Source: an uncultured Candidatus Poseidoniales archaeon (GTDB taxonomy: Archaea > Thermoplasmatota > Poseidoniia > Poseidoniales > Poseidoniaceae). From it: a DNA stretch of 64,000 bases. The stretch lies in contig CAJJCP010000013.1 of assembly GCA_905182715.1 (NCBI GenBank), forward strand, positions 1 to 64,000, read 5' to 3'. The position numbers and the translations under genes were made by a program. The notes beneath the pieces were generated by a model. That model did not search any database, had not been told where the DNA came from, and saw only the letters and a list, made by a program, of their open reading frames with translations. Positions 52,675 through 61,682 of the stretch are shown here, piece after piece (within the stretch, counting starts at the first letter, position 1; the number at the start of each line of letters is the position of its first letter).

Positions 52675-53826
52675 ATGAAACGAGCAGTCATGGCACTCTC
52701 TGGTGGAATGGATTCGACCGCACTCTTGATGCGGCTTTTAGCCGATCAATACAAAGTAGATTGTATCTCGTACAATTACGGTCAAAAGCACAGTGTGGAG
52801 TTGGAACGAGCGCAATTGAACATCAAATATCTTGCATCAAAAGGATTCGAAATTGAACATAAAATAATCGACCTTTCGAGTGCAATGGGTGCGTTTGAAA
52901 GTTCACTTCTCAGAGGAGGTGAAGACATTCCTGAAGGCCATTATGAGGCTGAACAAATGAAGTCAACCGTGGTGCCGAATCGGAATGCTATATTCGCCTC
53001 AATAATGTATGGATATGCTCTCTCAGTTTCGAATCGTGAGAGTTGCAAAGTTGAAATTGCTCTCGGTGTTCATTCCGGAGACCATGAAATCTATCCGGAT
53101 TGCCGACCTGAATTTTATCAGGCAATCGAACACGCTTTTGCCATTGGAAATTGGGACAGTGAAAACATCTCATTCACCCTACCCTATCTCGACGGTGATA
53201 AGGCATCCATACTCGAAGATGCCCAAAAGGCCATTCTTCAGCTTGACCTTGAATTCAACACGGTGTTTGCGAATACAAATACCTCCTATAATCCTGATGA
53301 AGAAGGGCGAAGTTCTGGAATGAGTGGCGCCGATATTGAGCGTATTCTTGCCTTCCACAGCCTTGGACTCACCGACCCCGTCGATTACCAAACCACTTGG
53401 GAAGAAGTGCTTAGAAACGCCCTCGAGGTTGAAAAATCGCATAAGGAAGAAGATTACCGTCAACGTCTCACTGAAGAACAATACTTAGTCACACGTCAAA
53501 GTGCTACAGAACGCGCCTTTACGGGGATCTATTGGGATGAAAAAAGAGATGGCGATTACTTTTGCATCTGTTGTGGTCATCTTTTGTTTACTTCTTCTAT
53601 GAAATTCGATTCAGGTTGCGGTTGGCCATCATTCCACACGGAGCATCCCGATGCAGGAATCAAGCACATCGAGGATTACACGCATGGAATGCAAAGAGTT
53701 GAAGTTCAATGTTCAAAGTGTGACGCACATTTAGGACATATCTTCGAAGACGGGCCACGAGCATTCGGTGGGCAAAGGTATTGCATCAATTCAGCTTCAC
53801 TGGATTTTGAGGAGATGGAAGAATGA
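52675..53826 (+). CDS. queC: QueC-like 7-cyano-7-deazaguanine synthase fused to MsrB (peptide methionine-R-sulfoxide reductase)
   Basis: N-terminal MALSGGMDSTALLMRLL, SYNYGQKHSVELERA, VPNRNAIFASI; C-terminal CICCGHLLFTSSMKFDSGCGWPSFHTE ... CSKCDAHLGHIFEDGP...GQRYCINSASL. Confidence 0.93.
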   Translation: MKRAVMALSGGMDSTALLMRLLADQYKVDCISYNYGQKHSVELERAQLNIKYLASKGFEIEHKIIDLSSAMGAFESSLLRGGEDIPEGHYEAEQMKSTVVPNRNAIFASIMYGYALSVSNRESCKVEIALGVHSGDHEIYPDCRPEFYQAIEHAFAIGNWDSENISFTLPYLDGDKASILEDAQKAILQLDLEFNTVFANTNTSYNPDEEGRSSGMSGADIERILAFHSLGLTDPVDYQTTWEEVLRNALEVEKSHKEEDYRQRLTEEQYLVTRQSATERAFTGIYWDEKRDGDYFCICCGHLLFTSSMKFDSGCGWPSFHTEHPDAGIKHIEDYTHGMQRVEVQCSKCDAHLGHIFEDGPRAFGGQRYCINSASLDFEEMEE

Positions 53827-54272
53827 CAACACGTATACGAAGATTTGTAGAGACTGACACAGGGCACAGAGTTCCGAATCATAAAAGTAAATGCCGACAC
53901 ATGCATGGTCACCGTTACCGTTTCGAAGCAGAAATTGAAGGCGATACTGTCCAAGAATCAGGCGTCAGTGAAGAAGGAATGTTGATGGATTTTTCAGATG
54001 TGAGTGCGATACTGATGGAACATGTTCATGACATCGTAGATCACGCATTTGTGGTATATGAAGGCGATTCTGAAGCAAGAAACGCTTGTGCTGCAATGGG
54101 CGACGGGCATCGGACAGTTGTAGTACCGTTCATCCCCACTGCAGAGAATCTCGCCAAATGGGCTTTTGAGCAGGTTCAACCACATATCACGACTGCTTAT
54201 GGAAATCGATTGAAACTCGTTGCTATGCATGTGCGAGAAACTCCGAAGAGTACGGCATCATGGATTCCATGA
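53823..54272 (+). CDS. queD: 6-pyruvoyl-tetrahydropterin synthase / 6-carboxytetrahydropterin synthase family
   Basis: ETDTGHRVPNHKSKCRHMHGHRYRFEAEIEGD, GMLMDFSDVSAIL, PTAENLAKWAFEQ. Confidence 0.9.
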   Translation: MTTRIRRFVETDTGHRVPNHKSKCRHMHGHRYRFEAEIEGDTVQESGVSEEGMLMDFSDVSAILMEHVHDIVDHAFVVYEGDSEARNACAAMGDGHRTVVVPFIPTAENLAKWAFEQVQPHITTAYGNRLKLVAMHVRETPKSTASWIP

Positions 54273-55121
54273 TTACTCTTCTTCTGTCGGCGTAATTTTA
54301 CGTCGTCGTTGGCTTTTCCATTCAGCATTTCCTGCGACGTATTGGAGAGCAGTCGTCGCATCGAGGATACCACCTATGAGGCGTGTTGCCTCATCATCCG
54401 TAGGCATGGAACGCATTAAATTCCGCCTTAAATTCTGTGAAAAACTTTCTCTTCGGTCGTCATTACCCGGCAAGACTTGGCCAAATTCCAAAATCCCTTG
54501 GTTGAGAATACGCTTCAGAGTGGGATTCATGCTTCTTTCGAGTGGTACGATATTGGGGATGCCGGGATTCGAACCCTGTGATGAACGTACAGTTGAGCGA
54601 TGGAGTTCATAGACACAAGCATTGACTGCATGTGATAAATTCGCAATTGGATAGCCTTCCCATGTGGGCAAGGTCACCAAGAAATCACAGAGTGCAAGGG
54701 ATTCTGTAGACAGCCCCATTCCCTCTTCTCCAAATACAAGCGATACTGATTCGGTAAAAGAGTCCAATCGTTCCGCCATTTCCCACGTATAGGTGAAGTG
54801 ACGAAAGGTCGTCTTTGCACCGATTTCACGCTTACCTGAAGTTCCGATTGTCAAACTGCAATCGGCTGTTGCAGCTTCGAGTGTGTCGAATACTTGACAA
54901 GTATCAAGGACGCGTCCAGCATGCTTTGCTCGATTCCTTGCTTCAATATCATCGGGTGAGCAAGTGGGCGATACAAGGCGAAGAGAATCAAATCCATAAT
55001 TCAGCATCGTTCTACACACTGCCCCAAGGTTTCCAGGGTGAGATGCTCCCACCAATACGATATGCAGGGAATAGTTTCGGCGAGGAAGTTGGAGAGTTTG
55101 TCGATCGCCCATCTCACTCAT
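54273..55121 (-). CDS. SpoU-family tRNA 2'-O-methyltransferase (TrmJ-like)
   Basis: VLVGASHPGNLGAVCRTMLNYGFDSLRLV, LVFGEEGMGLSTESLALCDFLVTLPT, ANLSHAVNACVYE. Confidence 0.88.
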   Translation of the reverse strand: MSEMGDRQTLQLPRRNYSLHIVLVGASHPGNLGAVCRTMLNYGFDSLRLVSPTCSPDDIEARNRAKHAGRVLDTCQVFDTLEAATADCSLTIGTSGKREIGAKTTFRHFTYTWEMAERLDSFTESVSLVFGEEGMGLSTESLALCDFLVTLPTWEGYPIANLSHAVNACVYELHRSTVRSSQGSNPGIPNIVPLERSMNPTLKRILNQGILEFGQVLPGNDDRRESFSQNLRRNLMRSMPTDDEATRLIGGILDATTALQYVAGNAEWKSQRRRKITPTEEE

Positions 55122-55347
55122 CCTCCCTAACTTCAGGCATCAGTTCCTCGAATTCTAAGATCCATTTAGGATTACAAGGTTGGTAGATAAAAAAGAGATA
55201 CCCGCCTTCATCTCGGTCTTTCATAACAAGTGAACGTTTTCGGACACCGTATTTATTACGAAGATGGAGTATCAATGTCTCCAGAATATCTTGATCATCA
55301 TGATGAACTGAAACGGGAGTGCGGTCCCAATTGACGCGCACAGTCAC
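55114..55347 (-). CDS. Hypothetical small protein in ribosomal-protein neighbourhood
   Basis: 77 aa ORF overlapping the methyltransferase start. Confidence 0.5.
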   Translation of the reverse strand: MTVRVNWDRTPVSVHHDDQDILETLILHLRNKYGVRKRSLVMKDRDEGGYLFFIYQPCNPKWILEFEELMPEVREDE

Positions 55348-55360
55348 TTCATCGCCTCAA

Positions 55361-55552
55361 TCAGTCGACTCTACGCTTACGGTAGGTTGTGACGTAGCCA
55401 GCAATCCAGTTGCGTAACTTTTTCGATTCAACGTCAGTGAGTTCTTGAACCATCTTCTTGTTGTGATCGAAATCTGCGGTGAATTTCTCACCATGATCTT
55501 CCACTAGATGGATGGCTCGGATTTTGATAAAACTTGGTCGGATATTTCCCAT
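55361..55552 (-). CDS. rps17e: Ribosomal protein S17e
   Basis: [60 protein letters not shown]. Confidence 0.92.
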   Translation of the reverse strand: MGNIRPSFIKIRAIHLVEDHGEKFTADFDHNKKMVQELTDVESKKLRNWIAGYVTTYRKRRVD

Positions 55553-55557
55553 ATGAT

Positions 55558-55842
55558 TCACTCCTCAAATAATTTGACTTCGATTGGAATATCAGGTTCG
55601 TCGTGTCGAGTGACCTGCAAGCGAATCTTGCGAGGTGGGTTTTCGATACCACGGGCCCAGATATGTTCGTTGACACTTGGGTCAATCCAAACTTCTTCAT
55701 CTTCACGAACTTTCAAGTGATGAATCACATGTTCACGGATGATTTGGATTGCACGAGGTGCACGCTTGTAGCGGGTAATGCTCCACGCTTTGCGTAGGGG
55801 GACAGTTAATTCGGATTCATTTGCACGTACCATATCATTCAC
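55558..55842 (-). CDS. rpl31e: Ribosomal protein L31e
   Basis: [67 protein letters not shown]. Confidence 0.93.
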   Translation of the reverse strand: MNDMVRANESELTVPLRKAWSITRYKRAPRAIQIIREHVIHHLKVREDEEVWIDPSVNEHIWARGIENPPRKIRLQVTRHDEPDIPIEVKLFEE

Positions 55843-55843
55843 C

Positions 55844-55999
55844 TCATCGTTGGAGCTTACTACGGCGCCAGTGGTGTCTCTTAGGGTGGGACACAGTATT
55901 TCGGTCGGTCTTCAACATGACCCAAACGGGGACACGCCGATTTTGCTTCCCCACTTTCATGAGGCGTATTTTCTTAGCTGCTGGTTTATTTCGGGACAT
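55844..55999 (-). CDS. rpl39e: Ribosomal protein L39e (absent from supplied ORF track)
   Basis: Hand translation: [51 protein letters not shown]. Confidence 0.95.
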   Translation of the reverse strand: MSRNKPAAKKIRLMKVGKQNRRVPVWVMLKTDRNTVSHPKRHHWRRSKLQR

Positions 56000-56013
56000 G
56001 TTCGAGCACCTTC

Positions 56014-56373
56014 TCAGATTCTTCGGATGGACGCACTACGGCGGCTCTTCGATTGGGATTGGAGCAATTGTTTCAATTGCTCATCATTCATTATTGTGTT
56101 CAACTTACCTTGGCTGTGGAGTTGAACGATTGTTTGTTTGATCATTTCAGCACGCTCAGGCGTAGCCAAAGCGATTGCGGAGATGCGGGAACGGGCTTCT
56201 GGGGAAACTAAGTTCTTCATTGCAGCATCAAGGTTTTGAGAAACCAACTGTGCTTCTTGTGCTTGAACTTCAGCATTGGCTTGTTGGGCGGCTTGCTGTT
56301 CGAGTTGTTGTTGAAGTGCCATGCGTCGTTGTTCACGAAGTTGATTCAACTCATTGTCTTGAGTCGAAACCAT
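56014..56373 (-). CDS. PDCD5/TFAR19-family DNA-binding protein
   Basis: [22 protein letters not shown]...[38 protein letters not shown]; between S19e and L39e. Confidence 0.9.
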   Translation of the reverse strand: MVSTQDNELNQLREQRRMALQQQLEQQAAQQANAEVQAQEAQLVSQNLDAAMKNLVSPEARSRISAIALATPERAEMIKQTIVQLHSQGKLNTIMNDEQLKQLLQSQSKSRRSASIRRI

Positions 56374-56396
56374 GCTTGTCACCTCATTCACTTCCT

Positions 56397-56891
56397 TCAG
56401 TACTTAGAGAGTCCTGGATATTGTTCATCAGCGATTGGACGACACTCATGTGCAACATTGTCAATCATTTTGTGACCAGCAGCAGTAATGCGGCGGCCTT
56501 TGAACAGTTGGAGTGAATCACCATTTTCGTCCTCGACAATTCGTCCAGCAACTTTCTCGACTAAACCTGATTCTTCGAGTTGTTGGAGTGCGGTGCGGAT
56601 GATGTGTCGTGATGCAACACCGGGAGTATTTGGGCTTGCACCGTTATCCTTGCGTCCACCGAATGCTTGAGCCAAATGGGTTACACCGATTGGCCCATCA
56701 CGGGAAACCTTGCGCAGAATAGCGGCAGATCGAAGAAACCACCAGTTTTCTTGTGAAGGAGGGCGTTCTCGGTCGACACCGGTTTTAACGAATTCAGCCC
56801 ATTCAGGGGTTGAAACGCTCTTTGTTTCTTCGAGTCGCGCTGCAAGAGCTGGGCTAAGGATTTCAGCGGGTATATCGTATAGAGTCGTCAT
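56397..56891 (-). CDS. rps19e: Ribosomal protein S19e
   Basis: MTTLYDIPAEILSPALAARL, WWFLRSAAILRKVSRDGPIGVTHLAQAFGGRKDNG. Confidence 0.93.
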   Translation of the reverse strand: MTTLYDIPAEILSPALAARLEETKSVSTPEWAEFVKTGVDRERPPSQENWWFLRSAAILRKVSRDGPIGVTHLAQAFGGRKDNGASPNTPGVASRHIIRTALQQLEESGLVEKVAGRIVEDENGDSLQLFKGRRITAAGHKMIDNVAHECRPIADEQYPGLSKY

Positions 56892-56909
56892 GATAAGACA
56901 CCGAGCAAT

Positions 56910-57857
56910 TTGCCGACCGAACTCCCCTATATGAAGAGAACGGCTAAAACGCACCGGCGAATACATGTCATCCTCGTTCGGTTGTGCGAAAAAGGGATAG
57001 AACAAGGGTTCAATACAGGAGGGCTCTTGGCAAGGATAATGAAGAAGGCCTTGGCACAGAATCCCAACCTTTTGCGTACTTTACTTGGGTTGTCCGTGAC
57101 ACTCATTGTTTTACTCTCATATGCAGTCTATGGAGCAACAGTCTCCCCTTCATATTATCTTTATACGACTGAATCAACAGAAACTGATCACGAAATTGGA
57201 GAGCCTATTCGGATCTATCAGGAATCTTCGAACACCACAACATGGTCTTGGGACATTCCTGCAAACAGTTCGAATCTGACGTGGGTTCACCTCTCTGCAG
57301 TCGAACTTTCATCCAATGCGAAAGTGAGATTGATTAATTCAGCCGGACTCTACAGCCATCGCCTTCTTGGTGTTGAATCCGACCAAGCATTCAGTTGTGC
57401 TGAACAATGTCAAAAAAATTCCACGCATGAAGTCGAATCACCCAATGGTGATACAATTGTCATTCATGCATTGACCTCGTACGACCCTGCACGAAGGAAT
57501 AACGGGACTGTATATGGCTCAGATCTCGCTGAAGCGACTTTGAAAGCAAAGGACTTGATCGCATATGAACACAGCCCTTCTTTACTGCGCGTCGAGATTA
57601 TCGAGCAAGGTGACCGACTCACATCGCCTGAAATTATGATGTTGAGCGTTAACGAAGAGTTTGACTCAATAAAGGTATTTTCAGTCGATGCAGCAACAGA
57701 ATTCATGTGGGCTCTGGCCGCAGTAGTTGGATGCTTTTCCATGGTCTTAATCCCGTCATTTACGGTCTATTTTGCTGCAAAAGCGAAAGAAAAGAAGGAC
57801 CAAGTGAAATTACAAGATTCAGAAAATCAGGTCAAAGCCTCGATTGAAAAATCTTAA
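56910..57857 (+). CDS. Hypothetical membrane protein with large extracytoplasmic domain
   Basis: TM segments LRTLLGLSVTLIVLLSYAVYG and MWALAAVVGCFSMVLIPSFTVYFAAK flanking an N-X-S/T-rich domain. Confidence 0.65.
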   Translation: MPTELPYMKRTAKTHRRIHVILVRLCEKGIEQGFNTGGLLARIMKKALAQNPNLLRTLLGLSVTLIVLLSYAVYGATVSPSYYLYTTESTETDHEIGEPIRIYQESSNTTTWSWDIPANSSNLTWVHLSAVELSSNAKVRLINSAGLYSHRLLGVESDQAFSCAEQCQKNSTHEVESPNGDTIVIHALTSYDPARRNNGTVYGSDLAEATLKAKDLIAYEHSPSLLRVEIIEQGDRLTSPEIMMLSVNEEFDSIKVFSVDAATEFMWALAAVVGCFSMVLIPSFTVYFAAKAKEKKDQVKLQDSENQVKASIEKS

Positions 57858-57889
57858 GCTCAACTTGTTCCCCAATTGCCTCATATATA

Positions 57890-60800
57890 TTGAAGCCATG
57901 TGATGCAATGAGCGTCATGCAGAAGTTCGTAGCATTCATCTTCCTTGCCCTCTTGCTGGGGAGCAGCATGCCGACTTGGCATGATGTGGAAGTGGGTGAT
58001 GTATCTCCACATTCAACATCAGCCCGTGCAACGGGAGTTGATGTTACCGTCACTGATGTTTCCTTTTCGTATACAACTGCAAGTGATGAAGAACAATATC
58101 GCATGTTTTCCTCAAACTATCCAGTTCCAGGATTTAACCGACCCGAAATGCTCTATGTTGTTGACGCTGTCATTAATGTCCCAATACAACTGGATCTTAT
58201 GATTGAAAACCTTGGAACCGTTTCTTCAGGAACAATTGACGTGAATGTCAAGGTACTTCATAATGAATATGCTTTGTTTGAAATGGTCAATCAAACGGTA
58301 CAATTAGGTGCATTGAGCGGTGGAAACTCAAATTCAGTTGCAACGACAATAACACCCACCTATTCAGGTAACCATACACTCGTGGTACGAGCTACCTCAA
58401 CCGTGCTTGACGACAACCCACAGAATGATGTCAAAACCGGTAGTTTTACCGTGGCGAGTATGTACTTCAATTGTGATTCACTGGTTGGATGGACCCCCGG
58501 GGCACAGTGGGGGCTGAGTACTGATACTGGTCTTTCTATGGGAAGCAGTTGTCATATAGGAAACGGTCAATCTTCGAGTTATACAAATAACCTTGCAACA
58601 TCATTGGTGACGCCAGTCATGGATATGTCGGATGTGGCATCAAATCCAACGCGCACCAATGGTTTAAGTTTCTATTATACTGGAAGTGCCGCTTCTGGAG
58701 ATATTATGAAAATCGAAGTTCTGACTGCAATGGGTGGTTGGTTTCAGTTAGGAAGCATTAGTAATACGATTGACCAAGATTTTGTCGATGGCCAGGATTA
58801 CCAAACGTTTTCTGTCAATAATGCCGGTGCAACTTCACCACTTATCCCGGTACCGAATGAACATTTCCACAGTCAAACTCAATTTCGATTCTTGTTTGAA
58901 TCAGATGCATCCGGTACAGATATTGGTTACTATCTCGATGAACTTGTATTTGTATATGACCAGAAAGTACGTCAAGATGAATACGCTCTCTCATCAAGCG
59001 GCATCTCCACAGTAGGCTCTGTTGCTGGCCAATGGGGCACTGTACGAGTGGAAATTACCAATGATGGGAATATATCAGATTCAGTGTTGCCAGGGATTTC
59101 TGGATTACCTGATGGCTGGGATGTCTATTTCGCACACCCGAGTGGTGTTTCCATCAATACGCAAAATGGAGTTTTGTTAGCGCCGGGTGAATCTAAATTT
59201 ATTGATGTAAAAATTCAACCGGACCCGAATGCAACGACTGGGCTTCAACAGATGACGTTCATAGGGACCTCAAGTCAGCATTTGGTGGTCAACACGACGC
59301 TGCCAATGCAATTCCAAGTTATACCGGACAGAGAGCCCTTCATTGTAAAACCTGAAACTTCAGTAACATGCTCTCCTGGAAGCTCATGCCCGTTTTCGAT
59401 CGAAATTCAAAACTTAGGAGACGCGACTGATGTATTTGATTTGTCAATCGATACTTCCGCACTGCCTGCAAATTGGATGGTGAACTTGGCATGGACACAG
59501 GAATCCAGTGTACTTGTTCGAACAGATACACCAGTAATGGTTGATTTCACCTTAACTATACCGACAGATGCCATACCTGATTCAATGTTCAGTTTTGCTT
59601 TAACGGCCCTTTCACAAAACAATTCCATCCGAAGCCACACACAAAACATCGATGTATCGGCTTCGATGATTAGTAATGCAACAGTTGGAATATCTGAATA
59701 TCAGATGCAACAGGATACGACGGTTGACGCAGGAGAATCAATCTCAATAGAATTCACCATTTGGAACAATGCAAGCCGGCAAGATATATTTTCCATTGCT
59801 ATCCTACATGGACCGGCTGGTCTGTGGGTCATCGGACAACCAGCACTGAACAATGCCGTTATTAACAGCCAGTCATCGACATCATTCAGCATTGAAATCA
59901 CCGCTCCTATAACTGGTCAAGCTGGAGACACTGCCCCTACAATCACGCCCAGCATTACATCCACGCGAAGTGGAATGGAATACCAAGGAATGCCATATGA
60001 TGGGATTGTTGTAAGCACCGTAAGTGACCTCGAATTAAGACTTCTCGAATCACCCCGTAAATTGACTCCGAGTGTTCCGACGATGGTGCTGTTAGAAGTT
60101 GAGAATAATGGCAATGGACAGGTATCAGCACTACTTACCAGTTCTACGATACCCGATGAATGGGATTGGTGGTTAAGAATCGACGACTCAAACCATTCAG
60201 GACCAATTGAATTATCAGCGCCCTATGATGCTGAAGATGTTGTAACCATCGAAGTGTGGATCCTCTTGCCGAGTTCTGAAAAGGCAAGTGAAGTCAATAC
60301 CATTGAATTTACAGTGATGAACGGTGACGGAATAAGTGACCTCAAAATTGAAGATAACAGCATATCATTTGATTCGATTACAGCTTCAATCCGTAAACCG
60401 ATGTTAATTGCGAATCAAAGTGAAACAACTGCAGGCGTCGGCGGTGTTGCATCTGTGAATGTTACTCTGAAAAATATTGGAAATGCTGCGGATGATCGAT
60501 TCATGGTAATGGCGTCATTATCAACATCTCCACCGAATCAGAATGTGATTGCCTTCCTCAATATTGGGACTCTTGAAGAGTACAACCAATTAACGATGGC
60601 TGCTGGTCAAGAAATGGTTGTTACAGTCGACTTGATGATTCCAGACGATATGCCCCTTAACACCAGGATCGTCATCTCATTTGATGTTCAGGCCGGAGAG
60701 GACTTTGAGTCAAAACCTTACGAATTACATCACGATATTTTGGTTCTCGTTGATACTCAACGGGCGATGGTAGCAGAAATGAGTCTTCAATCTGAGCAAA

Positions 60801-61468
60801 CGTTCACCGATGGAATGCCAGCACCATTCTGGATTAATGTCACATCCTCTTCAACTCAAGTCGAACAATATGTGATTACGGTAAATCAACCCGAACAGTG
60901 GCGTACTGTATGCCAAGGTGTGTTCATGAATGAGTCAGGACAAGAGCTTGAACACAGTGCAGGCCACATGACTCCGAAATATACCGATATGTTGTGCGAA
61001 TTGCATCGTATTGGAGGTGATTCAAATGGGGAAGTGACCGTCACAGTTGAATCAATCGACGGCGTCTTAAGTTGGTCCGACAGTCGCACTTTCCAATTCC
61101 GCATTACAGAGGATGATGGCTTTAATTTGAATACCGAAGTGATTGCATCTTCAATTGCAGGGGTACTCTTTATTGCTCTCCTCTTGACACTACTTTTGAG
61201 GAAGCGACGGGAAACTGAAAAAAAATATCTGCATTTCAATCAAGAAGAAATTGTGGAAAGTGAAGCACTTGTTCAACCAACAACGGATGGTCCACCAACG
61301 AGTACTGGTGGCCCTCCTGTTACAAACTTCAATCACCATGAAAAAATGCCGGAATCAACAGAATCCGATTCATCAGGCCCGCAATTACCTGCAGAAGGGC
61401 TACCGCCGGGCTGGACGAGCGAACAATGGCAATACTATGGCCAGCAATATCTCGATACGAAACAGTAA
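57890..61468 (+). CDS. Giant surface protein with CARDB/NEW3-like Ig repeats, C-terminal TM anchor and WTSEQWQYYGQQYL tail
   Basis: 1192 aa; N-terminal signal KFVAFIFLALLLGSSMP; repeated 'ENLGTVSSG', 'ITNDGNISDS', 'IQNLGDATDVF', 'LKNIGNAADDRF' motifs; C-terminal TM IASSIAGVLFIALLLTLLL. Confidence 0.8.
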   Translation: MKPCDAMSVMQKFVAFIFLALLLGSSMPTWHDVEVGDVSPHSTSARATGVDVTVTDVSFSYTTASDEEQYRMFSSNYPVPGFNRPEMLYVVDAVINVPIQLDLMIENLGTVSSGTIDVNVKVLHNEYALFEMVNQTVQLGALSGGNSNSVATTITPTYSGNHTLVVRATSTVLDDNPQNDVKTGSFTVASMYFNCDSLVGWTPGAQWGLSTDTGLSMGSSCHIGNGQSSSYTNNLATSLVTPVMDMSDVASNPTRTNGLSFYYTGSAASGDIMKIEVLTAMGGWFQLGSISNTIDQDFVDGQDYQTFSVNNAGATSPLIPVPNEHFHSQTQFRFLFESDASGTDIGYYLDELVFVYDQKVRQDEYALSSSGISTVGSVAGQWGTVRVEITNDGNISDSVLPGISGLPDGWDVYFAHPSGVSINTQNGVLLAPGESKFIDVKIQPDPNATTGLQQMTFIGTSSQHLVVNTTLPMQFQVIPDREPFIVKPETSVTCSPGSSCPFSIEIQNLGDATDVFDLSIDTSALPANWMVNLAWTQESSVLVRTDTPVMVDFTLTIPTDAIPDSMFSFALTALSQNNSIRSHTQNIDVSASMISNATVGISEYQMQQDTTVDAGESISIEFTIWNNASRQDIFSIAILHGPAGLWVIGQPALNNAVINSQSSTSFSIEITAPITGQAGDTAPTITPSITSTRSGMEYQGMPYDGIVVSTVSDLELRLLESPRKLTPSVPTMVLLEVENNGNGQVSALLTSSTIPDEWDWWLRIDDSNHSGPIELSAPYDAEDVVTIEVWILLPSSEKASEVNTIEFTVMNGDGISDLKIEDNSISFDSITASIRKPMLIANQSETTAGVGGVASVNVTLKNIGNAADDRFMVMASLSTSPPNQNVIAFLNIGTLEEYNQLTMAAGQEMVVTVDLMIPDDMPLNTRIVISFDVQAGEDFESKPYELHHDILVLVDTQRAMVAEMSLQSEQTFTDGMPAPFWINVTSSSTQVEQYVITVNQPEQWRTVCQGVFMNESGQELEHSAGHMTPKYTDMLCELHRIGGDSNGEVTVTVESIDGVLSWSDSRTFQFRITEDDGFNLNTEVIASSIAGVLFIALLLTLLLRKRRETEKKYLHFNQEEIVESEALVQPTTDGPPTSTGGPPVTNFNHHEKMPESTESDSSGPQLPAEGLPPGWTSEQWQYYGQQYLDTKQ

Positions 61469-61493
61469 GGGACTCGATTCAAGAGGCTTAGGT

Positions 61494-61673
61494 ATGGAAT
61501 CAGCGTCATATCCACCGGCGTGGTACTTACTATGGCTTATCATTGCCGTTTGTGGCGTAGGTACGTGGTTTCTACGGAATTTTACTGAACGAGTTGATGC
61601 AACCAGGCTTGTTGCCTTTACCGGAGTTGCTTCAATGACAACGATGGTCATTTGGACCTTTACACAATTTTGA
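61494..61673 (+). CDS. Small two-helix membrane protein
   Basis: MESASYPPAWYLLWLIIAVCGVGTWFLRNFTERVDATRLVAFTGVASMTTMVIWTFTQF. Confidence 0.5.
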   Translation: MESASYPPAWYLLWLIIAVCGVGTWFLRNFTERVDATRLVAFTGVASMTTMVIWTFTQF

Positions 61674-61682
61674 GGTGTTAAC

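Noticed and set aside
54555-54600. tRNA-like 3' end on minus strand (ACAGGGTTCGAATCCCGGCATCCCCA)
   Set aside because: T-arm resemblance only; no matching 5' acceptor, D-arm or anticodon arm, and it lies within the SpoU methyltransferase coding frame (SSQGSNPGIPNIV).
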